A stretch of 41,248 bases of DNA, taken from an uncultured Arenicella sp. Lineage in GTDB: Bacteria; Pseudomonadota; Gammaproteobacteria; Arenicellales; Arenicellaceae. The notes under the pieces were generated by a model that worked only from the letters and a program-made list of their open reading frames with translations, did no database searches and had not been told where the DNA came from. Below are positions 26,342 to 33,985 of the stretch, piece after piece. Within the stretch, counting starts at the first letter, position 1, and each line of letters opens with the position of its first letter. The position numbers were made by a program, and so were the translations under genes. The DNA lies in assembly GCA_937973905.1 (NCBI GenBank), contig CALJJR010000139.1, positions 1 through 41,248 of the forward strand, written 5' to 3'.

Positions 26342-27726
26342 ATCTCAAGGTTTCTACTTTTCCTTATCTTGATAGCGCACGCTTATTTGATCGCGTAGCC
26401 GATCAACATTGGGCACTGTATTTTGATTCTGGTCACACGGCTGAGCGTCAACCTCGAGCTTTGAGTGAGCGTTATGACGTATTGGCCATTAAGCCCGCGA
26501 AACGCTTGATTACCAAGGGCGCTTCAACACAGGTTTGTGATTTTGAGGATGTACATACTAGTGATCTAGATCCGCTGGAGTTACTCAAAGCTGAGCTTGC
26601 GGAATTGCGCTTGGCAGAAACACAAAAGCACCCGTATTTGCCCGGCGCTTACGGTTATTTTTCCTATGATCTGTCGCGTCGCTTTGAGGCGATGCCTATG
26701 ATTGCAGAAGATGACGAAGCGCTTCCAGAGATGGCGGTTGGTGTGTATCTAACGATTGTGGTCATTGATCACCAAGAACGCGCGACATCCGTGCTCAGCG
26801 TCGACCACGATCCAAGCGTATGCGATGAATGGCAGGTGTTGATTGACAAGGAACTCAGTACAAAAGCCACTACGCATGCAGGTGGTCGAAGATTACTGGC
26901 CGACTCTTTAAGCGAAAATCAAAGTCGCGCAGAATATCAGTGTAAATTTGATCAGATTCGACGCTACACGATTGAGGGTGATTGCTATCAGGTTAATTTA
27001 ACCAAGCGTTTTGCTTGTGAAGTCAGTGGCAGCGCATGGGCGACTTATCGAAACCTCAGAGAGGCGAGCCCCGCGCCGTTTGGCGCTTTTATGCACTTTC
27101 CTTTTGCTGAAGTGCTATCAAATTCACCGGAAAGCTTTATTCGCTGTCGTGATCGTGAAATCACCACGAGTCCAATCAAAGGAACTCGGCCCCGAGACCA
27201 CGATGATGTTGCCCGCGATAAAGAAATTGCTCAGCAGTTGGCAGACAGCGAAAAAGATCGTGCTGAAAACTTGATGATTGTTGATCTCATGCGTAATGAC
27301 CTTGGTCGTTGCAGCGAGCTTGGCTCTGTTCAGGTGCCTAAACTATTTGAGCTGCATTCGTTCGCGAATGTTCATCATCTCATCAGTACGGTTACCGCTC
27401 GTCTGCGGGCCGAGCTGCATGCTCTGGATTTGTTGCGTAGCTGTTTCCCCGGAGGGTCCATCACCGGTGCGCCAAAAATTCGTGCCATGGAAATTATTGA
27501 AGAGCTCGAGCCACACCGACGCGGCTTGTATTGCGGGGCCATAGGTTACGTGGGAATCGACGGTGATCTGGAGACAAGCATCGCGATTCGAACCATTGTC
27601 GTCAAAGAGGGTGTTGCGCGATTCTCAGCCGGTGGCGGCCTCGTTATCGATTCAAATTCTGATGAGGAGTATCAAGAGCTTTTGGATAAGGCGAGCATGA
27701 TGAAGGGAGCTCTGTTGTCTGGGTAA
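26338..27726 (+). CDS. pabB: Aminodeoxychorismate synthase component I
   Basis: The product has 462 residues of the chorismate-binding family. It converts chorismate and ammonia into aminodeoxychorismate for p-aminobenzoate and folate. Visible motifs are PYLPGAYGYFSYDLSR in the N-terminal domain, PIKGTRPRD, ENLMIVDLMRNDLGR and SITGAPKIRAMEIIEELEPH, ending with ASMMKGALL. The K of PIKGT marks PabB; anthranilate synthases have Ala there. The ATG lies in the truD stop (ATGA). The amidotransferase PabA is not in the window. Confidence 0.95.
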   Translation: MNLKVSTFPYLDSARLFDRVADQHWALYFDSGHTAERQPRALSERYDVLAIKPAKRLITKGASTQVCDFEDVHTSDLDPLELLKAELAELRLAETQKHPYLPGAYGYFSYDLSRRFEAMPMIAEDDEALPEMAVGVYLTIVVIDHQERATSVLSVDHDPSVCDEWQVLIDKELSTKATTHAGGRRLLADSLSENQSRAEYQCKFDQIRRYTIEGDCYQVNLTKRFACEVSGSAWATYRNLREASPAPFGAFMHFPFAEVLSNSPESFIRCRDREITTSPIKGTRPRDHDDVARDKEIAQQLADSEKDRAENLMIVDLMRNDLGRCSELGSVQVPKLFELHSFANVHHLISTVTARLRAELHALDLLRSCFPGGSITGAPKIRAMEIIEELEPHRRGLYCGAIGYVGIDGDLETSIAIRTIVVKEGVARFSAGGGLVIDSNSDEEYQELLDKASMMKGALLSG

Positions 27727-27757
27727 TTCTCTTAGCTCCATAACAGGCCCTAACCAG

Positions 27758-27794
27758 AACGCGCGCATTTGGAGATATGTTAATCAACGCGCGC
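27758..27794. repeat. Paired AACGCGCGC repeats
   Basis: AACGCGCGC occurs at 27758-27766 and 27786-27794, with starts 28 bases apart, in the 236-base gap between pabB and relA. Because GCGCGC is self-complementary the two copies could also form a hairpin, which might end the pabB message. No T tract follows. Confidence 0.4.
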
Positions 27795-27836
27795 TGAATA
27801 ATTGTAGATTTCACTTATTCAATGTGTGCCCAGCCC

Positions 27837-27865
27837 TTGAATTTATTGAGTTTACCGCGTAAAAG
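27837..27865 (+). promoter_or_regulatory. Weak candidate promoter for relA
   Basis: TTGAAT at 27837-27842 and TAAAAG at 27860-27865 are separated by 17 bases, about 100 bases before the relA ATG. Each matches four of six consensus positions. Confidence 0.3.
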
Positions 27866-27962
27866 GTTAGAGAGAGGTTGGCCGAGACGAGCTTCTAAAG
27901 GCGCGCGGACAACAGTTTTACGATCCGGTTAGAGTTAGCAGCCCGAGAAGGGCACAAAGCGC

Positions 27963-30206
27963 ATGGTGCAAGTCGCCTACAAATCACTTTCTGAAATGGA
28001 ATTACCCGCCAATAGTGTGGCGGAGTGGTTGGCAGTGATTGGCGAGGGCCGAGATCAACGCGGCCAACAAAGAATTGCCACTGCAGCGCAATTCGCCATC
28101 GATGCGCATGAAGGCCAAAAACGCTCGTCCGGAGAAGACTACGTTAATCATACGTTTGCTGTGGCGGCGATCGTACATGAACTAGGGCTGGATTCAGATG
28201 TGGTGATCGCTGCGCTGTTGCACGACAGTGTTGAAGACACAGATGTAACCCTTGAACAAATAAAAAAGAAATTTGGTGGTGATGTAGCACGGCTCGTAGA
28301 TGGCGTCACCAAGATGGAAGTAATTCAAGAATTTGCTGATCACAAAGGCGGGAAATCCAGCCAAGACGCAAAAGCAGAGAGTTTGCGCAAGATGATGCTG
28401 GCCATGGTTGATGACGTTCGTGTGGTTTTAATCAAGCTCTGTGATCGCTTGCATAATATGCGCACTCTCGGTGCGGTCAAACCTGAAAAGCAACGCCGCG
28501 TTGCTAGTGAGACGCTGGAAATATTTTCTCCTCTCGCTAACCGTTTGGGTGTTTGGCAAGTGAAATGGGAGTTGGAAGATCTCGCTTTTCGGTATATGGA
28601 GCCGGAGATTTACAAAGGTGTTGCCAAAAAATTAGCCGAGCGACGGGTGGATCGTCAGCGCTATATCGATCAATTTATCGAAGACCTAAATGCTCAGCTA
28701 TCTGCCCAGGGGCTGAATGCTGAGATTCAAGGTAGAGCCAAACACATCTATTCGATTTGGAATAAGATGCAGAAAAAAGGTTTGGACTTTGAGCAGTTGT
28801 TTGATGTGCGGGCGGTTCGAATTCTGGTCGATAGCGTGCAAGACTGCTATGCCGCTCTCGGTTTGATTCATACCAAGTGGAACTATATTTCGGGAGAGTT
28901 TGACGACTACATTGCTACACCTAAAGAAAATAATTATCGCTCCATCCACACTGCGGTTATCGGGCCTGGCGGACGCGTGGTAGAAGTGCAAATCCGCACC
29001 CATGAAATGCATGAATACAACGAGTTAGGGATTGCGGCGCATTGGCGTTACAAGGAAGGCAGTCGTGAAAACGACCAGGCCGTTAACAATAAAATTCTTT
29101 GGTTGCGTCAATTGCTTGAGTGGAAGGATGAGGTAGCTGATGCTAGTGAGTTCGTTGATCGAGTTAAGGACGAAGTTTTCGAAGACCGAGTTTATGTGTT
29201 TAGCCCCAAGGGTAAAGTGGTGGACTTAGCTGCCGGTTGCACGCCGCTGGATTTTGCCTATGCCATTCATACCGAAGTAGGGCATCGCTGCCGTGGTGCC
29301 AAAGTGAATGGCAAAATGGTGCAACTTACACATAAGCTTAAAACCGGTGAGCAAGTCAGCATCGTGACGGCCAAACATGGTGGACCAAGCCTGGACTGGT
29401 TGGACCCACATAAAGGTTACGTGCGTTCACGTCGGGCGCGTTCGCGAATTCAGCACTGGTTCAGACATGAAAATCGCGACGAGACTATAGCTCACGGCAG
29501 ACAAACCCTAGAGCGAGAACTCGACCGCATGAATTTACATGCCGTTAATCTTGATCAGTTAGCAAAGCGACTTGGTGTCGACGATACCGACGATCTGTTT
29601 TTCCGTTTGGTTGATGGCTCGATTAAACCAAGCCGGGCAGCAGCTATGGCGCAGCGAATTCTTCGACCGGTGGCTGAGGATGCTGAAGAGCAGATGGAGA
29701 TCAGCTTTCGACCGGGCTCGGCCACTCAACGTGGTGCTGCCAACGATGAGCGGAAACCGGCTGACCTAAGTATTCAGGGTGTCGGCGATCTAATGACCAG
29801 TCTTGCCAAATGCTGCCAACCTGTTCCAGGTGACAGAGTGCTCGGCTTTGTAACGCGCGGAACCGGCATCACTATCCATCGTGAGCAATGCCCAAATATT
29901 TTGTATCAGCAAAATACCGCTGGTGAACGAGTTGTTGAAGTAGCGTGGGGTGCGGAACGAGAGCAAACTTATCCGATGAGTATTTTAATCCATGCCTTTG
30001 ATCGTAAAGGACTACTCAAAGATGTATCCAGCGTATTCGCGGACGAAAATGTCAATGTCACCGCGGTAACGACACTGTCTGAATCAAAGGATCATTCTGT
30101 GCGGATGGAAGTCGATGTTGAAGTGCCCAATCTTGAATTGATGAGCAAAGTGCTTGCGAAACTCGATCAGTTGCCGAATGTGCTGGGTGTAAAAAGAAAG
30201 GTTTAG
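27963..30206 (+). CDS. relA: RelA-type (p)ppGpp synthetase with intact HD site
   Basis: The product has 747 residues in the usual long RSH order: HD domain (about 40-190), synthetase (about 235-365), TGS (about 405-470), zinc-finger/RIS region with CCQP, and a C-terminal ACT domain. The synthetase has the EFDD motif at 312-315, the RelA-type signature (bifunctional enzymes have RxKD there), and KMQKKGLDFEQLFDVRAVRI is also RelA-like. Unusually, the hydrolase residues are all present: R54, H63, H87-D88, E91-D92, D161 and N165. It makes the alarmone during amino-acid starvation at the ribosome; whether it also hydrolyses it is open. An AAGGG lies 10 bases before the ATG. Its end overlaps the convergent LuxR-type gene by four bases. 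Confidence 0.95.
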   Translation: MVQVAYKSLSEMELPANSVAEWLAVIGEGRDQRGQQRIATAAQFAIDAHEGQKRSSGEDYVNHTFAVAAIVHELGLDSDVVIAALLHDSVEDTDVTLEQIKKKFGGDVARLVDGVTKMEVIQEFADHKGGKSSQDAKAESLRKMMLAMVDDVRVVLIKLCDRLHNMRTLGAVKPEKQRRVASETLEIFSPLANRLGVWQVKWELEDLAFRYMEPEIYKGVAKKLAERRVDRQRYIDQFIEDLNAQLSAQGLNAEIQGRAKHIYSIWNKMQKKGLDFEQLFDVRAVRILVDSVQDCYAALGLIHTKWNYISGEFDDYIATPKENNYRSIHTAVIGPGGRVVEVQIRTHEMHEYNELGIAAHWRYKEGSRENDQAVNNKILWLRQLLEWKDEVADASEFVDRVKDEVFEDRVYVFSPKGKVVDLAAGCTPLDFAYAIHTEVGHRCRGAKVNGKMVQLTHKLKTGEQVSIVTAKHGGPSLDWLDPHKGYVRSRRARSRIQHWFRHENRDETIAHGRQTLERELDRMNLHAVNLDQLAKRLGVDDTDDLFFRLVDGSIKPSRAAAMAQRILRPVAEDAEEQMEISFRPGSATQRGAANDERKPADLSIQGVGDLMTSLAKCCQPVPGDRVLGFVTRGTGITIHREQCPNILYQQNTAGERVVEVAWGAEREQTYPMSILIHAFDRKGLLKDVSSVFADENVNVTAVTTLSESKDHSVRMEVDVEVPNLELMSKVLAKLDQLPNVLGVKRKV

Positions 30207-31855
30207 GCGATAATTTCGTCAAACAAAGCGTAGTAAATATGTTCGCTGTAGCCCTCACGAACATGCAAGTTGTGTGCTGGGAAGTCCTTTAATATTTCTT
30301 GCAAGCCATCCAGTGTCATCCGTTTATCCTCACTACCAATCCAAACATCAAGCTCAGCGTTTATCTTCTGCAAATCATGCTTCATGGGCGAGATACAATG
30401 AACCATCTCGCGCGAGATTCCTTCAAGACTTTGGCTTGAGCCTTCTCTGAAAACGTCGATAAGCAAGTCGAAGGTTCCATCGGTTCTAAATTGTTCGAGT
30501 TCAGCGCTGCCAATGCTGGATTCCAGCATACTCCGGTAATGAGTGCTCAGATTTAGCGTAATACTCTTCAGCCAAAGTTCATAAATTTCCCGCGCGAAGC
30601 GTTTTGATGCTCTGACTAAGCGAGCTGAAGGGTTAAGAATACCAGTGAGATGTTTAGTGTGCGCCCACTGGTTGACCACGATAGGAGCGCATAAAATCAC
30701 TTTGTTCAGTCGGTCATCAGCATTGACGGCGTAATCAACCGCCATTTGCGCACCGAGAATACTGCCGAGTATGTCGTACTCTTTTAGCCCCAAAACATCC
30801 GTGAATTCCCGTAACCGCGCATTCCAGCCTTGGGGATGACCTTTAATATAGGGCGTTCGACCCACACCAGGCCGATCTGGAATGATGACCCGCCGGTGGT
30901 GGCGCTGACAGGCTTCTTCATGCCCCATCGGTACAGACAAACGACAGCCGTAACCACTGTGAAAGACTAATAGCGGGCGACCATCTGCAGGGCCATATTC
31001 GCAATAAGTAACCACGTGCCCATCTGCCAGTGTTACTGAACGGTCACGCGTGTTGCTCTCAAATATCCCCGTACCGCCAATATCCGATTCAAAATAAGAA
31101 TCTAAGATTTGCGACTCATGGGTCAGGATCATACCAACCACGGCAGTTTGCGAATTGGTGTCGGTCTTGCGGAATATGGATTTGAGATGCGTTTTGACCG
31201 TGTTGTCTGAGACAAACGACTCGGCGGCTATTTCTTTGATGCTTTTGCCATGAATCAGGCCGCGTAGAACCATTTGCTCTTTTTCCGTAAGCTCATACTT
31301 GGCAATTAAATCTGTATTCAGCTCATTGTGTTCATGGCTCTGGTCTAGCGCCATTAAAATTATGAAGTCGTTGGGCGCGGCTTGTTGATCAACTTGGCTT
31401 TGGATGGTTCTTAAATATATCTGTTCTCCATTTTGATCAAAAAAATCAAGAGCTTGGAGCGTGTTCTTTTTGTTGTTTTGTTTGGCCCTGGGCATTTCCT
31501 GTATTTGCCGTGCCAAGCCAGGTCGAAGCTGTTTTCGATCGCTTGGGCTAAGTACATACTCAAAGAGCTCTTCGGCGTTTCGGTTGTGATAGATGGGTTG
31601 TAACTGATCATCCAGAATGATCATTTTGAAGCGGCTTTTATCTAACAACGTGTTGAATGCCGCGAGCGCTTCATTACTCGCTTTCAGTTGGCTAATAATT
31701 TGGTCGCCAACCGCCAGTTCACTAAAGTTGTAGGGATCGTCAAACGATTCTGTCTCGTCCAAAATCTGGTGCATCATGTCGATGTAATCGTCATGCCAGC
31801 GCTCAGGCTTGCCGATGATTCGGTAGATCAGACTACTGAAACGAGAATTATTCAT
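30203..31855 (-). CDS. LuxR-type regulator fused to a degenerate alpha/beta-hydrolase domain
   Basis: The product has 550 residues. Residues about 72-172 resemble a PAS domain (FKMIILDDQLQPIYHNRNAE). A LuxR/GerE helix-turn-helix follows at about 188-245 (LTEKEQMVLRGLIHGKSIKE, DNTVKTHLKSIFRKT). The C-terminal 280 residues form an alpha/beta-hydrolase fold: LLVFHSGYG oxyanion segment, IIPDRPGVGRT, elbow DILGSILGAQMA and WIGSEDKRM with the acid. At the elbow the nucleophile position is I366, since G364-S365-I366-L367-G368 replaces GxSxG. Where the histidine is expected, GYSEH has Tyr after the Gly. The domain therefore looks like a ligand sensor rather than an enzyme. A 10-bp palindrome lies 42 bases upstream. 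Targets and ligand are unknown. Confidence 0.85.
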   Translation of the reverse strand: MNNSRFSSLIYRIIGKPERWHDDYIDMMHQILDETESFDDPYNFSELAVGDQIISQLKASNEALAAFNTLLDKSRFKMIILDDQLQPIYHNRNAEELFEYVLSPSDRKQLRPGLARQIQEMPRAKQNNKKNTLQALDFFDQNGEQIYLRTIQSQVDQQAAPNDFIILMALDQSHEHNELNTDLIAKYELTEKEQMVLRGLIHGKSIKEIAAESFVSDNTVKTHLKSIFRKTDTNSQTAVVGMILTHESQILDSYFESDIGGTGIFESNTRDRSVTLADGHVVTYCEYGPADGRPLLVFHSGYGCRLSVPMGHEEACQRHHRRVIIPDRPGVGRTPYIKGHPQGWNARLREFTDVLGLKEYDILGSILGAQMAVDYAVNADDRLNKVILCAPIVVNQWAHTKHLTGILNPSARLVRASKRFAREIYELWLKSITLNLSTHYRSMLESSIGSAELEQFRTDGTFDLLIDVFREGSSQSLEGISREMVHCISPMKHDLQKINAELDVWIGSEDKRMTLDGLQEILKDFPAHNLHVREGYSEHIYYALFDEIIA

Positions 31856-32303
31856 GCACTAAGTTATTATTGTTATTGCGCAGAGCACAACTTTGGGAGG
31901 GCCCTCTGGGCTAAATTTGTCGGCAATTTCTATAACGTCACGAAATCAACAACGATCTAACATGGGTGCCTTAGCAGCGACAGCGGGTGTCGAGTCATCG
32001 ACTGCGGGCAATCACCCAATAATAGTAACTCTCAAGCCACAACGCAATTGCCTCGAGCCAGCTTATTTGGTCTTAAAATCAGGAATTCTGGGGACGTAGA
32101 TGGAATGGTGGTATCTAATGCAGTAGAATCTCGTGCGCGGCGTCAGCGCGATGTTATGGTGTTGATGCCGCCAAAGTTTTAATGAGGAATGATTAGCATA
32201 AGCAGCTATTCAGCCTTTTTTACCGCTAATTACCCAAACACCATTGACTCAGCTTGGGGACCACAGGAACGTTGCCAAGTTGTCCAGAAAATAGGAGAAA
32301 TTC
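31856..32303. other. Intergenic region between the LuxR-type gene and mdh
   Basis: I see no credible gene in these 448 bases; a plus-strand frame at 31893-32099 has no start signal or recognisable product. The stretch holds the upstream region of the divergent LuxR-type gene, with AT-rich sequence next to its ATG and the palindrome at 31897-31906. At the other end are AGGAG at 32293-32297, the mdh ribosome-binding site, and a T tract near 32214. No convincing mdh promoter could be picked. Confidence 0.6.
31897..31906. promoter_or_regulatory. 10-bp palindrome upstream of the LuxR-type gene
   Basis: GAGGGCCCTC is a perfect dyad centred about 46 bases before the ATG of the LuxR/hydrolase gene. 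It could be an operator for that protein or another dimeric regulator, but a single GC-rich palindrome of this length may be chance. Confidence 0.25.
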
Positions 32304-33284
32304 ATGAAACCAGCAGTCAGAGTCACCGTCACCGGCGCCGCCGGGCAAATTAGCTATGCACTCCTGTTTCGCATCGCGTCCGGTTCAATGCTCGGCCCAG
32401 ACCAACCCGTCATCCTACAATTGCTCGAGATTACTCCGGCAATGGGTGCCCTAGAGGGTGTTGTTATGGAACTGAACGATTGCGCTTTTCCATTGCTGCA
32501 AGATGTTGTGATTAGCGACGATGCAGAGGTGGCGTTTAAAGACACCGATTACGCGCTGTTAGTTGGCGCGCGCCCGCGTGGACCAGGCATGGAGCGTAAA
32601 GACTTACTTGAAGCCAATGCAGCGATCTTCTCCGCACAAGGCAAGGCGATTAATAAGGTAGCGAGTCGAGACATCAAAGTTTTGGTTGTTGGTAACCCGG
32701 CGAATACAAATGCCCTGATCACAGCGGCCAATGCGCCCGACATTGATGCTGCGCAGTTTACCGCAATGACACGCCTTGATCACAACCGTGCCTTGAGTCA
32801 GCTGGCAGAAAAAACGGGCAGCCACTCCAGCGCTATCAAACGCATGACTATTTGGGGCAATCACTCCAATACCCAGTACCCTGATATCTCCAATGCAACC
32901 GTTAACGGTGACGCCGCCAGTGGGTTGGTTGATCAAGCTTGGTTAGAGGGTGATTTTATCCCCACGGTGCAAGAGCGGGGCGCCGCAATTATCAAGGCAC
33001 GTGGCGCATCCAGCGCTGCATCTGCTGCGGCTGCAGCCATTGATCATATGCGAACTTGGGCGCTCGGCACCGACGAGGGTGATTGGGTCAGCATGGCAAT
33101 CCCGAGCGATGGTAGTTACGATATTGAACCGGGTATTATCTATTCCTACCCAGTGACCTGTAGCGGCGGCAAGTATGAGATTGTGCAGGGCTTGGAAATC
33201 AGCGAATTCTCACGTTCGCGCATGGACGTAACTGAGAATGAGCTGCGCGAAGAGCGAGCCGCTGTTGAGCATTTGCTCGGCTAG
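32304..33284 (+). CDS. mdh: Malate dehydrogenase
   Basis: The product has 326 residues of the cytosolic-like (TIGR01759) malate dehydrogenase group. It interconverts malate and oxaloacetate with NAD in the TCA cycle. The Rossmann motif is TGAAGQI (10-16). Substrate-binding arginines are R91, R97 and R157 ([19 protein letters not shown]), and the catalytic histidine is H187 in [10 protein letters not shown] clear AGGAG lies six bases before the ATG. The gene stands alone, with a hairpin after it. Confidence 0.97.
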   Translation: MKPAVRVTVTGAAGQISYALLFRIASGSMLGPDQPVILQLLEITPAMGALEGVVMELNDCAFPLLQDVVISDDAEVAFKDTDYALLVGARPRGPGMERKDLLEANAAIFSAQGKAINKVASRDIKVLVVGNPANTNALITAANAPDIDAAQFTAMTRLDHNRALSQLAEKTGSHSSAIKRMTIWGNHSNTQYPDISNATVNGDAASGLVDQAWLEGDFIPTVQERGAAIIKARGASSAASAAAAAIDHMRTWALGTDEGDWVSMAIPSDGSYDIEPGIIYSYPVTCSGGKYEIVQGLEISEFSRSRMDVTENELREERAAVEHLLG

Positions 33285-33316
33285 TTTTCGCACTTGCTTG
33301 ATAAATTTGTATCTTG

Positions 33317-33353
33317 AGCGCTCAGCCCGGCGAAACGGGTTGGTCTGAGTGCT
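33317..33353 (+). terminator. Hairpin after mdh
   Basis: AGCGCTCAG 33317-33325 pairs with CTGAGTGCT 33345-33353 (one G-U pair), with inner CCCG/CGGG pairs around a GCGAAA loop. Only a short TAATTTCT follows, so it may be an inefficient terminator or an mRNA-stabilising end. Confidence 0.5.
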
Positions 33354-33364
33354 TAATTTCTGTA

Positions 33365-33370
33365 TATAAT
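33365..33370 (+). promoter_or_regulatory. Candidate -10 box for the TerB-like gene
   Basis: A perfect TATAAT lies 39 bases before the ATG of the TerB-like gene and just after the mdh hairpin. The best -35-like hexamer, TTGGTC at 33340-33345, is 19 bases upstream and lies inside the hairpin. Confidence 0.4.
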
Positions 33371-33409
33371 GAGCTGTCATAACGTACAGCACTAATCTGG
33401 GTATCCAAT

Positions 33410-33847
33410 ATGAGTACATTCTCGTTCTTGCGTAATATTTTCGGTGGTGAAGAATCGCTATCCGGCGAAGAGCAAACTAAGCTATTTGAAGAAATGTTGT
33501 TTCTTACTCTGTCGCGCGCGAGTCGTTCTGATCTTGATATTTCTGAGGTAGAAATTGCCAGAATTCAGCAAATTCTAAAAGAGGCGGCTGGTATCGAAGC
33601 CACCGAACAAGAAATACGCACAGCCGGTATGTCTGAGTTGTATGAAGTAGCGCCACTCGAAAAGTATGCGGCAAAAGCGGCTAAAGGCCTCAACGTCAAG
33701 CAACGGCACACCATTGTGCAAGCGCTCTATGACGTGATCGGAGTTGACGGTAAAGTCAGCCTTACGGAAGCCAACTTCTTTGACAGCATTGCCGGTGCGA
33801 TGAATCTGAAACCAATCGAAATGATGGGTGCTGAAGTCGATCAGTAA
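33410..33847 (+). CDS. TerB-like protein
   Basis: The product has 145 residues, predicted all-helical, with the duplicated acidic pattern of TerB-like domains: LFLTLSRASRSDLDISEVEI in the first half and ALYDVIGVDGKVSLTEANFF in the second, where the Asp/Glu residues could bind metal. The family is named from tellurite resistance, but most members are of unknown role. It has its own candidate promoter and terminator. Confidence 0.8.
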   Translation: MSTFSFLRNIFGGEESLSGEEQTKLFEEMLFLTLSRASRSDLDISEVEIARIQQILKEAAGIEATEQEIRTAGMSELYEVAPLEKYAAKAAKGLNVKQRHTIVQALYDVIGVDGKVSLTEANFFDSIAGAMNLKPIEMMGAEVDQ

Positions 33848-33883
33848 CGACTTCTAAGGGCAATGAAACCTTAAACACTACTT

Positions 33884-33911
33884 AAAAAAGCCGCCCTTGG
33901 GCGGCTTTTTT
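33884..33911. terminator. Bidirectional rho-independent terminator
   Basis: AAAAAAGCCGCCC, a TT centre and GGGCGGCTTTTTT form a near-perfect dyad with A and T tracts on both sides. It lies between the convergent TerB-like and SulP genes and can end both transcripts. Confidence 0.92.
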
Positions 33912-33985
33912 AATGCTTTGAGCATGCTCGTAAGGTTGTGCAACAAAGTCTGATTTAGAACCGAAGGAGGTCATCGTTAGCGCAG

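Noticed and set aside
31893-32099. 68-codon frame upstream of mdh
   Set aside because: It begins at a rare start codon without a ribosome-binding site, and the composition is not protein-like.
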